A stretch of 37,095 bases of DNA from an uncultured Prevotellaceae bacterium (GTDB taxonomy: Bacteria; Bacteroidota; Bacteroidia; Bacteroidales; Bacteroidaceae): NCBI GenBank assembly GCA_946406435.1, contig CAMJKP010000030.1, positions 1 through 37,095 of the forward strand, given 5' to 3'. A program made the position numbers and the translations under genes. The notes under the pieces were generated by a model. The model did no database searches. It had not been told where the DNA came from and saw only the letters and a list, made by a program, of their open reading frames with translations. Below are positions 7,577-16,202 of this stretch, in pieces; the first letter of the stretch is position 1; every line of letters begins with the position of its first letter.

Positions 7577-8392
7577 TTAAAACCAGAAGCCCTTCGATTC
7601 CTTTTCGTTTTCAAAAGTGTAGTCCTCGAAGAGGAGCGCCGTATCAGATGATGCCCATTCCGAGAAAGCTTCCGGGTTTTTCTTAATGTAATTTACCATT
7701 TTTTCGAGGTCTTCATGTGTTGGTTGTTCTTCCTTCAATGAAGCGACGATGAAGCCACGTATCATTTCAATGAGTCGTGCTTCAATGTCGGTGACGGTTG
7801 CATTAAGAAGGGACTGGCGAAGCCTGTCCATAACGGCAACCGACACGAAGTTAATAGCAATCATCCTCTGAAGACCTTGTATCTCACGAATATGCGCCTG
7901 ATACCAGTTCCATGAAGGAGCATCTTCACCACACTCTGAGGATATTTCAAGGTTCTGTATGATGGTTTTACCCCATTTTCTCCCCGGCACAGAGTCCATC
8001 CACGTAGAATTACCATGCAGAACATTGACGAGCTGATTGATAGAGAGGTCACGCTCTAATAGCGTCTGTTCTCTTAGGCTAGCCACTCTTTCCTTGGATG
8101 CAGGAGCAACGTTTTGGTTAGATACTATGCCAAAACCATTAGGAGTAAGCACAAGGTCAAGGTGCGGAATTGCACGGTGAAAGGCATCCATCACGACAAT
8201 GCGCTTTGCCAGCTCTTTCTGGTCTTCAGACAGAGCCGAATAAGTCGCATGGTCGCACACCTCTACATTAAGCCAGAGTTCCGCCACTTTGAGGAACTTC
8301 AGCATCTTATCATATAGCGGATTCTCACCTATGACTGACGCAAACACATTAGGAATGTATTCGAGCAGTTCAGTATTTGTTTCTATTATCAT
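7577..8392 (-). CDS. DUF6712-like head-completion/adaptor protein
   Basis: The 271-residue, largely helical protein starts MIIETNTELLEYIPN and resembles the DUF6712 family found beside portal genes of Bacteroidetes phages. The gene overlaps the portal gene by 4 bases (ATGA), so translation is coupled. I infer a head-completion or portal-adaptor protein that stabilises the packaged head. No catalytic motif is visible. The family name is given from memory with moderate confidence. Confidence 0.6.
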   Translation of the reverse strand: MIIETNTELLEYIPNVFASVIGENPLYDKMLKFLKVAELWLNVEVCDHATYSALSEDQKELAKRIVVMDAFHRAIPHLDLVLTPNGFGIVSNQNVAPASKERVASLREQTLLERDLSINQLVNVLHGNSTWMDSVPGRKWGKTIIQNLEISSECGEDAPSWNWYQAHIREIQGLQRMIAINFVSVAVMDRLRQSLLNATVTDIEARLIEMIRGFIVASLKEEQPTHEDLEKMVNYIKKNPEAFSEWASSDTALLFEDYTFENEKESKGFWF

Positions 8393-9729
8393 TCTTCTGT
8401 TGTTTTGTTGTTTTTGTCAATAGTCACTTCTTTTGCATCCTTGTTTTCATCAAGCGTGGTAAGCTGAATAAACGGATAGTTAGGCTTAACACCTTCCCAT
8501 TTGTTCACCTGAATAATCAGGTTATGAACAAGTGAGATAAGGTCATGGTAAGGCTTCTGAAGAGCTTGTGCGATTGTATAGAGTTCTCTTTTATCAGAAC
8601 CGCTGTTGTTGGTCTGAGACTTGGAAGGAACAGAGCCGACTAGGTTAGAATGAACTCGCATGGCGAAGCAAATCATGTTCACAGCTTCAATCATATCTGT
8701 TGCCCAGTCACCACCTTGTTTACTGTCTTCATCGATGCGAGTAATCTTAACATCGTGTATCTCCTTACCGTCTGGCGATACGTAGAAGTTGGCAAACAAA
8801 GCTTTTCCGCTGTTTTCCGCACCTGTCAGATAGTCTATGATTTTCGTCTTTTCCTCACGTACGCGCTTTTTTTTCTCCACATCGTCAGTAATTCCGGCAG
8901 CCCTAAAGAGCCTTTCAAAGTACTTGTCGGAGATTTCGACGAGGTACTTGATAGGTGCTGAGTTCTTAAGGTTTGCCTCTTTAGCTACGCCGATCAGATT
9001 TTTAATGTTGTACCACTTTCCACGGAAAAGAGCAGCATATGGAGGAATTGGATAGTATAGACTATCTGCGCCGGGGATCTTCGTTAGCACCGCGAATTTG
9101 GAAGACTGAGAGCGCACTTTTGTCTTGCCGTCATCGCCCACTTGCCTGCCGATGGTGATAAGGAAGTCATCGAGAGGAAAATCAGAATCAAGGAGAGGAA
9201 TTTTCTCGACATCATCTTTTGTCAATCCTGATTTTCGCCAGTTGCCATATAGAATATATGGTATTCTTCCTTTCTTATCAGCAGGAGCGAAACGGCAATA
9301 CGCAGCGTTCTTGCGGACCACTCTGACAATTTCCTTCTTGGCATTGAGATACACAATGCTTATGCCGAAGCCGAAATATTTCAGGTCTTCGCAAAGCCCG
9401 TAGAAATATCCTGCTATATTGTTCTTCAAAGTGAAATTGTCAACCTCCTTCCGTATGGAATCTTTCGCATTAGAGCAATCATACACGAAGCCACCGCCAT
9501 AGCATATTTCAGCGTTGAACTGCATGCAAGTGGTGATGGTTTCGTCCTGCTCGACTAGATTAATGATTTCATACGGAAGGAGGTTGTCGCTGCCCCAAGG
9601 CATATAGCTATAACCTGGAGCTATTTCTATAGGAGCCAGATCAACTTCTTCGCGCCAAACATGATCTGCGTTTACCGTTAGGGCAACAGCAGACTTTCGG
9701 CTAATTTCATATACTTCCATTCCTTCCAT
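8389..9729 (-). CDS. Portal protein
   Basis: The 446-residue protein has the order expected of a portal: an N-terminal segment with PWGSDNLLPYEIINLVEQDETITTC typical of Bacteroidetes phage portals, an alpha/beta wing (YFGFGISIVYL), a long stem helix region (FERLFRAAGITDD), and a C-terminal crown helix (LISLVHNLIIQVNKW). Portals form the dodecameric ring at one capsid vertex through which DNA is packaged by the terminase. The start may be the first or fourth codon (both Met); the stop of the preceding small gene touches the first. It is unusual that two genes, one of 373 residues, separate it from the large terminase. Confidence 0.8.
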   Translation of the reverse strand: MEGMEVYEISRKSAVALTVNADHVWREEVDLAPIEIAPGYSYMPWGSDNLLPYEIINLVEQDETITTCMQFNAEICYGGGFVYDCSNAKDSIRKEVDNFTLKNNIAGYFYGLCEDLKYFGFGISIVYLNAKKEIVRVVRKNAAYCRFAPADKKGRIPYILYGNWRKSGLTKDDVEKIPLLDSDFPLDDFLITIGRQVGDDGKTKVRSQSSKFAVLTKIPGADSLYYPIPPYAALFRGKWYNIKNLIGVAKEANLKNSAPIKYLVEISDKYFERLFRAAGITDDVEKKKRVREEKTKIIDYLTGAENSGKALFANFYVSPDGKEIHDVKITRIDEDSKQGGDWATDMIEAVNMICFAMRVHSNLVGSVPSKSQTNNSGSDKRELYTIAQALQKPYHDLISLVHNLIIQVNKWEGVKPNYPFIQLTTLDENKDAKEVTIDKNNKTTEE

Positions 9730-9962
9730 TACAGGTAAACATTTAGGTTGTTAATTGACATAATAAGGCAGTCGCGGCATTGTCGTATTTGCCTTGAACG
9801 TTGCAGTCGGCATTTCCTTGTACCAGTAGCGACGTTATATGAGATGCTTATTGCATCGCGCCATCGCTCAACCTTACCGTCACGAGTGAGTAACACAAGG
9901 TCGCAAGGATCGCCAGAGTTGAGCATTGCCCTCATTGTTGATATGTGAACACCGTTAGCCAT
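9729..9962 (-). CDS. Small basic phage protein
   Basis: I choose the inner ATG at 9962 (77 residues, MANGVHIST) because it overlaps the stop of the upstream gene by 8 bases in the usual coupled form, whereas the longer frame would overlap by 74. The protein is Arg/Cys-rich in its second half (CRLQRSRQIRQCRDC), which could hold a metal or bind nucleic acid. The first half reads like a small beta domain (DLVLLTRDGKVERWRDAISI). It lies directly upstream of the portal gene. Function unknown. Confidence 0.6.
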   Translation of the reverse strand: MANGVHISTMRAMLNSGDPCDLVLLTRDGKVERWRDAISISYNVATGTRKCRLQRSRQIRQCRDCLIMSINNLNVYL

Positions 9963-11076
9963 ATGCGTTATCGTAAACGTTATTAAATATCTTTGTGACA
10001 GATCCGGAGTAGCGTACTGGTCTGTCATCCGTAAGCTTATATGTGAACTTCACGGCGTTGACAGTACCGATTTCATTCGCTTTCTCCCAAGTGGAATCCG
10101 TAACGATTACAGGCTTCATACTTCTGAATATCCATGCCGTAACTGTCTTAGCCAGAAGCAAAGAAGTTACTGTTTCTTCCATGAACGTTGGAAGAGCTGC
10201 GCTTTGCAACTGGAACGACTGTTCGACTGTCGCATCATACTTAATGCGTGAATGTCCTGAAACTGCTACAGCTTGCGTATAGCTGTTGATTTCCTTGATT
10301 GCCCCCGGCAATGCGATTGTCTCAGGGAAACCAAACTCATTTTTGAAGCTGAAGAAATTCACCAGTTCCGTATCTTCAGAACATACAACATACGATACGA
10401 CTCTGTTGCCCAGTTCCATGCGGAAAGAAAGAATTTCCTTCACGTTCTGATTGACTGCTTTAGCAGCCAGAAGCAGGGAATTGTACGAGAATGTAAGAGA
10501 ATTAGCATAGACCGCTATGCCAGTGAGGTCTATATTCTCTTCAATTGCCACCAGTTTTGTAGTGCCGTCGTTCAACAAGCACGCTGCAAACGTCTTTAAC
10601 GTCTTTATATTATTCGGAATATTCTCGGCTTCCACGTTCAGGAATCCCACGGACTCCCCTAATGGAGAAGTCTTGTATAAAACCTTCTTGTCTGACGAAA
10701 CAAGGAAGAAGTCGTTGATGTTATCCACGCTCTGACCTGTCACCATGCTTGCATAGAAGATTTTGAACGTAACTTCATCTTCTTGATCATCCCATATAAC
10801 ATCAGAGTCCTGCACAGTTGCGGTGACTGAACAGTTACAGAAAACGAGACCATGACGATCCATAAACGTCTTGGCAAGGTCTGCCACATCATACAGAACC
10901 ATGCCATTCTCGCTAGTGAAATAATACTGGTTAATCGGAGTTTCCGAAGTCGCATCACCATCAGAGAGTACGACTTGGATAAGAACCTTATCCGCTGCCG
11001 TACTCACCTCGATGTCCGGGATGTCCGGTAAGAAGTACATCGATGATGTGACATTACCTATATCAACTGTTACCAT
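9955..11076 (-). CDS. Beta-rich virion protein, probably tail/appendage
   Basis: The 373-residue protein is rich in beta strands, with few Cys and no signal peptide or membrane segment. The N-terminus (VDIGNVTSSMYFLPDIPDIEV) and the NGMVLYDVADLAKTF segment suggest a jelly-roll or Ig-like virion protein such as a baseplate, distal-tail or head-appendage component. It is the first gene of a transcript with its own late promoter (11084-11118), whose spacer carries a perfect palindrome. No family is recognised; 'tail protein' is inferred from context. Confidence 0.55.
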   Translation of the reverse strand: MVTVDIGNVTSSMYFLPDIPDIEVSTAADKVLIQVVLSDGDATSETPINQYYFTSENGMVLYDVADLAKTFMDRHGLVFCNCSVTATVQDSDVIWDDQEDEVTFKIFYASMVTGQSVDNINDFFLVSSDKKVLYKTSPLGESVGFLNVEAENIPNNIKTLKTFAACLLNDGTTKLVAIEENIDLTGIAVYANSLTFSYNSLLLAAKAVNQNVKEILSFRMELGNRVVSYVVCSEDTELVNFFSFKNEFGFPETIALPGAIKEINSYTQAVAVSGHSRIKYDATVEQSFQLQSAALPTFMEETVTSLLLAKTVTAWIFRSMKPVIVTDSTWEKANEIGTVNAVKFTYKLTDDRPVRYSGSVTKIFNNVYDNAYG

Positions 11077-11083
11077 ACATCTG

Positions 11084-11122
11084 CAAATATAGCTTAGTCA
11101 AGACTAAGACCAAAAGACAAAA
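11084..11122 (-). promoter_or_regulatory. Late promoter with palindromic spacer
   Basis: The leftward -7 TATATTTG (11091-11084) has a 19-bp spacer and a -33 TTTTG within TTTTGTCTTTTG. The spacer holds a perfect inverted repeat, CTTAGTC/GACTAAG (11093-11108, two-base centre), placed where a repressor or activator dimer could sit. It drives the gene starting at 11076 and probably the portal and head-tail genes beyond. Confidence 0.75.
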
Positions 11123-11125
11123 GAA

Positions 11126-11146
11126 GGAGCTTGAAAAGCAAGCCCC
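11126..11146 (-). terminator. Possible terminator after the large terminase gene
   Basis: An 8-bp stem with one mismatch (11126-11133 with 11139-11146) and a five-base loop is followed leftward by the T-rich TTCTTTTG. The terL stop codon abuts it. It would separate the terminase transcript from the promoter at 11084-11122. The T tract is interrupted, so strength is uncertain. Confidence 0.45.
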
Positions 11147-12783
11147 TAGTCACATCCCCCTACCATATATCCACCAGTATCATATTTCGGGAACTTCTCG
11201 CAACCGATGAAGACCGTATCAAAGGCATCTGAACCATCGGTTCTGTGTTCGAGAAGGTCTTCTTCCGTTTCAGGTTTTTTTTCAAGGGACTTATCTTTCT
11301 GGAATCCATTGCGCCCACGAGAAACACGAGCTGCCTGAATAGCAAGGATAAGATCCTCGTTGTTCTGCCTGTTGAAATGAGGTTGCAACCTCTGCCGACC
11401 TTCGAAGGCACGGTTTATAAGGAGATACTTTTCCTGATGCTTCATAGGATTTCCTATATAAACCATTTCAACTTCCCAACCGTGCTTCTCAAATTCATGC
11501 TCGATAACCCAAGCGAAATCTTGCTCATTAACGGCGTAGTTAGAACCAAGTGCCGTGGCATCGTAATATACGATGACCTTTTTTCGAGCATGATGCTTGT
11601 AGTATTCGCAGAAGTTCTCAATGAGCTTTGGTATCTTGAACTGGAACTTTACGAAAAACGACTTTATTATGTTCAGCCTACTGCCTACTGGCTGAGCAGC
11701 TACTAACCAGTTGATGTTTGCGTTGTAATCCATTCCAATGCAAATAGGCTCGTCAGGCAGGAGGTCTTTGTCTGCCCGACTATCCAGAGCCGACTCATCA
11801 ATATCCGCACCCAGACCGAGACTGTCGAGATAGTCAAGGTCTGAGCTGTTGTAATACAAGCATTCTTTTAGCGAAGAATAGAAACCGTCTTTAGCAATCC
11901 CTATTTTCTTGCAGAGAATCGATGTTTGGAAGGTTAACGCTGTCAAATCGCGTTTCATTTGCTTTATGTAATTTTCGCCAAGCAGCTGAAGGTTCTCAAT
12001 AGACGAGTATTCCTTGTAATAGACTGCCACCGAGCGCATTTGGTTGAGACTCTTATCGAGCCATCTGAGTTGCGTTCTAAGACGGCGAGGAACATCTTTC
12101 TTTTCTTCCCGGAGCTGACGGATACGTTTTTTCAACTCCCAGATTTCCGCGATGGTAGCCTTGATGCACTCGATAAGATCCTTATCCATCTTATCCTCAT
12201 AATGAAGAAACCATGAGCCTTTCTTAGTCTGAGGCATATCAGACAGGATCATGAGCGAGTGATTAAACGAGTGTTTTCCGAAGTAGCTTTTGATTCCACC
12301 ATTAGCAGGAAGAGTTTCTTCCTTTAGTTTCTCGTAGTCAATGAACTTTGCTTCATCGACTAAGAGCCATGACAAAGTGAGAGAGTTTGAAGATCCTGGT
12401 CTGTCCTGCGATATAAGTATAGCTACAGAGCCATTGTAGAAGGATATTACATGCTCGTAAGATACTGGCTCTGTTATAGGCTTACGGAAATATTTAGGAG
12501 GGCGTTTGCCGATTACATAATGCACATCCTTGATGAACCCCCATCTTTTCCAAGCTGCAAGCAGTCCCGGAATGGTGTTAGTCAATCCGTGCTTGTAGGT
12601 GGGGACAACGATACCGCCAGTAGATCCTGGCATTCGTTGCATATTCCTCAGAACGAAGGGAGCAGCGATCGAATCTGTTTTTCCAGTTCGACGTCCGGCA
12701 ACGATTACTGTTGTATTCGCGCCAATTAGCTGCGTAAGCCTCTGAGGATCGTTAAAGTAAACTTTCTTAAACTCCTTCATCAT
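11146..12783 (-). CDS. terL: Large terminase subunit (packaging ATPase/nuclease)
   Basis: In this 545-residue protein the ATPase domain has Walker A AGRRTGKTD (residues 29-37) and Walker B LLVDEA (140-145). A charged helical linker (about 215-260) follows. The RNase H-like nuclease domain has its acidic residues in GMDYNAN, YYDATALG and DGSDAFD. Together these drive ATP-powered translocation of concatemeric phage DNA into the procapsid and cut it. The gene overlaps the end of the probable small-subunit gene by 17 bases. All diagnostic residues are intact, so the packaging motor looks functional. Confidence 0.93.
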   Translation of the reverse strand: MMKEFKKVYFNDPQRLTQLIGANTTVIVAGRRTGKTDSIAAPFVLRNMQRMPGSTGGIVVPTYKHGLTNTIPGLLAAWKRWGFIKDVHYVIGKRPPKYFRKPITEPVSYEHVISFYNGSVAILISQDRPGSSNSLTLSWLLVDEAKFIDYEKLKEETLPANGGIKSYFGKHSFNHSLMILSDMPQTKKGSWFLHYEDKMDKDLIECIKATIAEIWELKKRIRQLREEKKDVPRRLRTQLRWLDKSLNQMRSVAVYYKEYSSIENLQLLGENYIKQMKRDLTALTFQTSILCKKIGIAKDGFYSSLKECLYYNSSDLDYLDSLGLGADIDESALDSRADKDLLPDEPICIGMDYNANINWLVAAQPVGSRLNIIKSFFVKFQFKIPKLIENFCEYYKHHARKKVIVYYDATALGSNYAVNEQDFAWVIEHEFEKHGWEVEMVYIGNPMKHQEKYLLINRAFEGRQRLQPHFNRQNNEDLILAIQAARVSRGRNGFQKDKSLEKKPETEEDLLEHRTDGSDAFDTVFIGCEKFPKYDTGGYMVGGCD

Positions 12784-13405
12784 CGTCCTCCTCTATAGTT
12801 TCGTAGTCATCAAATAACTCTTCCTCTTCCAGATCAGGCTCTTCATACTCTACATCGAGAATATCAATCGTTTCCTTGCTGTACTTATCAATGAGCTGAC
12901 GGATGCGGTCTTTTATTCCCGGTGTCTTATTGATGCCGAGAACCGAAGGATCATCCGTTGCTGTGAAAGGTTGAACAACAATCATGTCGAATGGAAGTTC
13001 CTTATCCTCATCGTCCGCATCGATACGGTTATACTTTCCGTAAGATGTGGCAGCACGTTCCATTGTCTTAGTGTCTTTCCTAGCTTTAGCCATCTTATAT
13101 GTTTCGAGAATCATCTCATTGAACTTCCAACGTGCGAAGTCGCGAGCCGTTTTATGGAAGTTCGGGAGTATAGCCTTGATGATTCCGAGATCTTCGTATG
13201 CACGTGTCTTCTCCACGCCATGCCTTGACATGAGCACAGAGACGAAATCACGGTCAGAAGAAGAAGGATTCTCTAGGATCCAGTTATACATATCTCGCAA
13301 ACGGAGAAGCCTTTCGGCTTGCCGTTGCGCATACTTCTCCATCAGTTCCTCTTTCGGAGCAAAGAGGTCCAGTTTGCAAATGTCTATGATATTAGGTTGG
13401 CTCAT
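12767..13405 (-). CDS. Probable terminase small subunit / DNA-packaging accessory
   Basis: The 212-residue protein has a basic, helical N-terminal half (residues 20-125, Arg/Lys-rich with SRHGVEKTRAYEDLGIIKAI resembling a helix-turn-helix) and a strongly acidic C-terminal tail (about 180-212, runs of Glu/Asp). A DNA-binding head and an oligomerisation or TerL-contact tail are the layout of small terminases, and it directly precedes and overlaps terL. The preceding 91-residue gene also has an HTH-like segment, so the two may share the job. Confidence 0.65.
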   Translation of the reverse strand: MSQPNIIDICKLDLFAPKEELMEKYAQRQAERLLRLRDMYNWILENPSSSDRDFVSVLMSRHGVEKTRAYEDLGIIKAILPNFHKTARDFARWKFNEMILETYKMAKARKDTKTMERAATSYGKYNRIDADDEDKELPFDMIVVQPFTATDDPSVLGINKTPGIKDRIRQLIDKYSKETIDILDVEYEEPDLEEEELFDDYETIEEDDDEGV

Positions 13406-13680
13406 TATTCATCATCCTCCATATCTAAAAGTGCTGCACGGCAGTTTTCGAGAGCAAGCGGAGAACCGACTTTTGCCAGCTCAATCTCCTGCTTACGGAG
13501 TAAGAGCTTTGTTGCGTTCTTACCTGAGAAGTACGCAATGTTAGCCGGGCTTTCAAGCATCATTATGTCCTGATGCAGCTCCTCCTTCGGAAGTTGCAGG
13601 ATAGAGGCAATCTCTGTTATTGTCATATAGACAGAGGCCATCTTACGGATATTCTCCAATTGCTCTTCGGTATAAGTCAT
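13405..13680 (-). CDS. Small HTH-like protein, possible terminase accessory
   Basis: The 91-residue protein has a segment at residues 15-40 (ASVYMTITEIASILQLPKEE) that reads as a helix-turn-helix of the kind that opens phage small terminases. A helical middle and an acidic end (MEDDE) follow. The stop overlaps the start of the next gene by one base, and the start lies 38 bases inside the PLD-like gene. It may act with the 212-residue protein in recognising the packaging site. Confidence 0.55.
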   Translation of the reverse strand: MTYTEEQLENIRKMASVYMTITEIASILQLPKEELHQDIMMLESPANIAYFSGKNATKLLLRKQEIELAKVGSPLALENCRAALLDMEDDE

Positions 13681-14176
13681 AGAATGGAATGCTATGGTAT
13701 GTTATAAGATCCTGAATCTGTTCAAAGAGAGTATTGAAAACATTGTTTTCGGTACTGACTATCGCAGACTCGTATCTGTTTCCTCTGGTGAGGTTCTGTG
13801 AAGTCACGACGGAAACGTTTTGTCCTGACAATGACTTTACGAGCAGTATCTTGGAATGGTTGTCTGCGATATACGCATCTTGTACCACTTCCTTGATGAA
13901 CTGCCATAGATTTATAGTTTTCTGTGTAGCTTTTCGGTCTAGCAGAACGGTAATAGAATGTATGCTCTCAGACTTTTTCCGCATAAAATACAACCTTCTC
14001 AGAAACTCTTCCGAGATAGAAAAGGTAGTCATCCACACGTCCGATTTGCCGACTTGCTCTAGAATCCATTCCAGAACGTCGGCAACCTGAATTGTGTTAG
14101 TAAGATATGCTTGTGTTGTGTTGTCTGAGAGAAAGAGAGGTCTGAGATAATATGTTATATCAGCCCTCCTTTGCAT
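13643..14176 (-). CDS. Phospholipase D-superfamily-like protein in the packaging operon
   Basis: The 177-residue protein carries one PLD-type half-site in its second half: His107-x-Lys109 in ADNHSKILLV, then TSQNLTRGNRYESA with Asn128 and Glu136. This is the H-K-N-E arrangement of single-domain PLD nucleases and relatives, which act as dimers. The Asp of the canonical HxK(x4)D motif is absent. The N-terminal half is a Rossmann-like alpha/beta pattern. It overlaps the neighbours on both sides (17 and 38 bases), so it belongs to the late operon. A DNA-processing or anti-host-DNA nuclease role is possible; an inactive structural role cannot be excluded. Confidence 0.6.
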   Translation of the reverse strand: MQRRADITYYLRPLFLSDNTTQAYLTNTIQVADVLEWILEQVGKSDVWMTTFSISEEFLRRLYFMRKKSESIHSITVLLDRKATQKTINLWQFIKEVVQDAYIADNHSKILLVKSLSGQNVSVVTSQNLTRGNRYESAIVSTENNVFNTLFEQIQDLITYHSIPFYDLYRRAIGEYP

Positions 14177-14894
14177 CTATAATACCCATTTCGGTGAGTT
14201 CTTCAATCAGCTCCGCTGAAGGATTGATGATCTGACCGAGTAATTCGAGAATCTGCTGCTTCTTTTTTTCCGTAGGCTTTTTCTTGTATTGCCCCTTTGA
14301 CATTATCAGCATACGGAAAGCGTTGAGTGAACGCTTCTTTTCTTCTTCAGCAAGCTGCTCTTCTGCATCTTCTGGTTTTGCCCCGTATTGGTCGTAAGCT
14401 TGCCAGTTCTTATGCATCTGCTCGTCTTTTTCTATGATGTCTTTCAAGAAGGGATATTGCTCGGCATCGAGGCAAGTAACCTTATCGTCAAGCACGAGCT
14501 TACGCAGTTGCACATGATCTTCGCGCATAGCTTGTAGAAGTGAAAGATTCTCGGTGTAGAGAGCCTTGATTTCGTCAGGCAGCGAGTCATGATCAAAACG
14601 CTTACCACGGCTTTTGTTAGCCGTATATTTAGAGCCATCGAGATTACGCTTGTGTGCAATCTCGGAAACCTTTTCGCGCATGACAGTAACCTGAGCGTGT
14701 TCAACAGCTTTAGCCTTAGCCTTGACATATTTTTCTAGCTCATAATCTACGACACCGCTTTTCGCTACGAGGTTGCGCATCACGTTAGCGTACTGAATCT
14801 GATTAGAAGTCACTTGGAGCATCATCATAGCTCCTGCTTTGTAGTCCCTCTGGTTCTGAGGAACAGCCAGCCATTTCTGTATTTTTTCTAACAT
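14160..14894 (-). CDS. Helical charged phage protein of unknown function
   Basis: The 244-residue protein is almost entirely helical and rich in Lys, Glu and Gln, with probable coiled coils around residues 50-80 and 165-205. It has no membrane helix, signal or catalytic motif that I recognise. It stands between the phosphoribosyltransferase-like and PLD-like genes, one base after the former, in the same transcript as the terminase. A scaffold, adaptor or nucleic-acid-binding role would fit the composition but is not shown. Confidence 0.55.
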   Translation of the reverse strand: MLEKIQKWLAVPQNQRDYKAGAMMMLQVTSNQIQYANVMRNLVAKSGVVDYELEKYVKAKAKAVEHAQVTVMREKVSEIAHKRNLDGSKYTANKSRGKRFDHDSLPDEIKALYTENLSLLQAMREDHVQLRKLVLDDKVTCLDAEQYPFLKDIIEKDEQMHKNWQAYDQYGAKPEDAEEQLAEEEKKRSLNAFRMLIMSKGQYKKKPTEKKKQQILELLGQIINPSAELIEELTEMGIIDAKEG

Positions 14895-14895
14895 A

Positions 14896-15579
14896 TTATA
14901 ATTTGTTATTAATTCCTGCGAAGAATATTAGGTTCTTTTTTCTTCCACCGAATGCACGTTTGATAGATGCAAGCGTAGAGCCAGTAGTAACAATATCATC
15001 AAAGACGATGATGTTAGGTTCTTCCGGCACTACCGAGAGAGAAAACGTGGCATTCATCCTTCGTCTTTGCGTACATTGCATTATGTCCTCGTAGAAGTTT
15101 ATGTTCAGAAGCTTTGCAAGCTCAAAACATACGAGAGTGGCGAAGTTCCGTTCAACGTGTCTTCTGCGAGGAGCGGTAATGAGGCAATAGCCACCAGATC
15201 GAAGGTCGCTACCGATAACATTCCTAATGGTCTCATTCATGTGAATAGCGAACACCTTAACCATATTGTCATCATCCTTAATATCTGAAAGGAGTCTGCC
15301 GTATAGAGTCTTTTTCCAGATGGAGATGAAAGAAACACCGCATCGAGGTGATATCTTAAGAACATAGTTCATGTCACATCGTGCAAGAACCTTGTCGCTA
15401 TTCCATGCTTTGCGACCTTTGTTTTCGAAAACGTTATGCTCTGCTTTCTCATCTGAGACCATAGAGGGAAAAGAATCAGCGAGGACGTCTGAAACCTCTG
15501 GAACGTCCTGCACCTCGTGCAAGAGTCCTTTGACCTCGACATCCTCGCCTTCACCGACATATATAGAATTCCTATTCAT
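14896..15579 (-). CDS. ComF-like phosphoribosyltransferase-fold protein
   Basis: In this 227-residue protein, residues 190-202 (IIVFDDIVTTGST) are a complete PRPP-binding loop of type I phosphoribosyltransferases, with both acidic residues and the TTGST turn. The preceding block (APRRRHVERNFATLVCFELA) parallels the Arg-rich helix and Asn of ComF proteins. The first 110 residues are unlike ComF, and no zinc-finger cysteines are seen. The substrate is unknown. It lies between the capsid-side gene and the packaging genes, an unexpected place for nucleotide metabolism, and may take part in nucleotide salvage, DNA modification or anti-defence. I am confident in the fold and unsure of the role. Confidence 0.75.
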   Translation of the reverse strand: MNRNSIYVGEGEDVEVKGLLHEVQDVPEVSDVLADSFPSMVSDEKAEHNVFENKGRKAWNSDKVLARCDMNYVLKISPRCGVSFISIWKKTLYGRLLSDIKDDDNMVKVFAIHMNETIRNVIGSDLRSGGYCLITAPRRRHVERNFATLVCFELAKLLNINFYEDIMQCTQRRRMNATFSLSVVPEEPNIIVFDDIVTTGSTLASIKRAFGGRKKNLIFFAGINNKL

Positions 15580-15592
15580 ATAGGAACATTAG

Positions 15593-16174
15593 TTACTGAC
15601 CGCCACCACCTACAACTTCGTTAATAGTTCCATCAGCTGTTACGATCTCACCTTCATAGAAAGGAGAAGGAACAACGTCGGTTGCCTCTACGTTGATAGT
15701 CGTAGAAGCTGTGCCGGTAGCGCCCTGACCGAGGTCCTGGTTTACTGTGCACTTGATGTCGTACATCTCAGAACCAGTAACACGATACTTGCCATCAGCC
15801 GTTTGGCAAATGAATACGTTATTGCTGTTGTTCATGACAGAAGCAAGAACGGAAGCATCTTCGCCAGTCCCCGGATGCACGACTGTAAGTTTGTTAAGCT
15901 GTGTCTGTGATGGATATTCACCCTGTGGCTCTGAAGTATGTGATGACTTATCTGGAAGAATGTCAATGTACGACCAGTTAGCACTCTCAGCAAGTGTAAA
16001 ACTGCCTGAGTATTTGGCAGTCGTCACCTGACCGATTGTGTTTTTTGTAAGCGTAGGCCATGCTACAATCAACTTCTTGTTGATGTAGTAGAGTCGCTTG
16101 CGGATGCCGGGGAGGACGGGAGTACCCTCGCACCAATCCACCGATTTTTGTAGTGAATCACACGTATTTGGCAT
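15593..16174 (-). CDS. Virion protein next to the capsid gene, possibly tail tube or decoration
   Basis: The 193-residue, beta-rich protein is acidic and Gly/Thr-rich near the C-terminus (GATGTASTTINVEATDVV) and ends in a Gly-rich tail. The N-terminus (CDSLQKSVDWCEGTPVLPGI) has two Cys. Composition and position just after the major capsid gene suit a major tail protein or capsid decoration protein. No diagnostic motif is visible. If it is a tail-tube protein, the lack of a tape-measure gene becomes more puzzling. Confidence 0.55.
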   Translation of the reverse strand: MPNTCDSLQKSVDWCEGTPVLPGIRKRLYYINKKLIVAWPTLTKNTIGQVTTAKYSGSFTLAESANWSYIDILPDKSSHTSEPQGEYPSQTQLNKLTVVHPGTGEDASVLASVMNNSNNVFICQTADGKYRVTGSEMYDIKCTVNQDLGQGATGTASTTINVEATDVVPSPFYEGEIVTADGTINEVVGGGGQ

Positions 16175-16202
16175 AACTTATAATATTTTAGAGAGTTACA
16201 CA

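Noticed and set aside
9963..10028. Longer start of the small gene at 9729
   Set aside because: It would overlap the upstream gene by 74 bases; the inner ATG gives the usual 8-base overlap.
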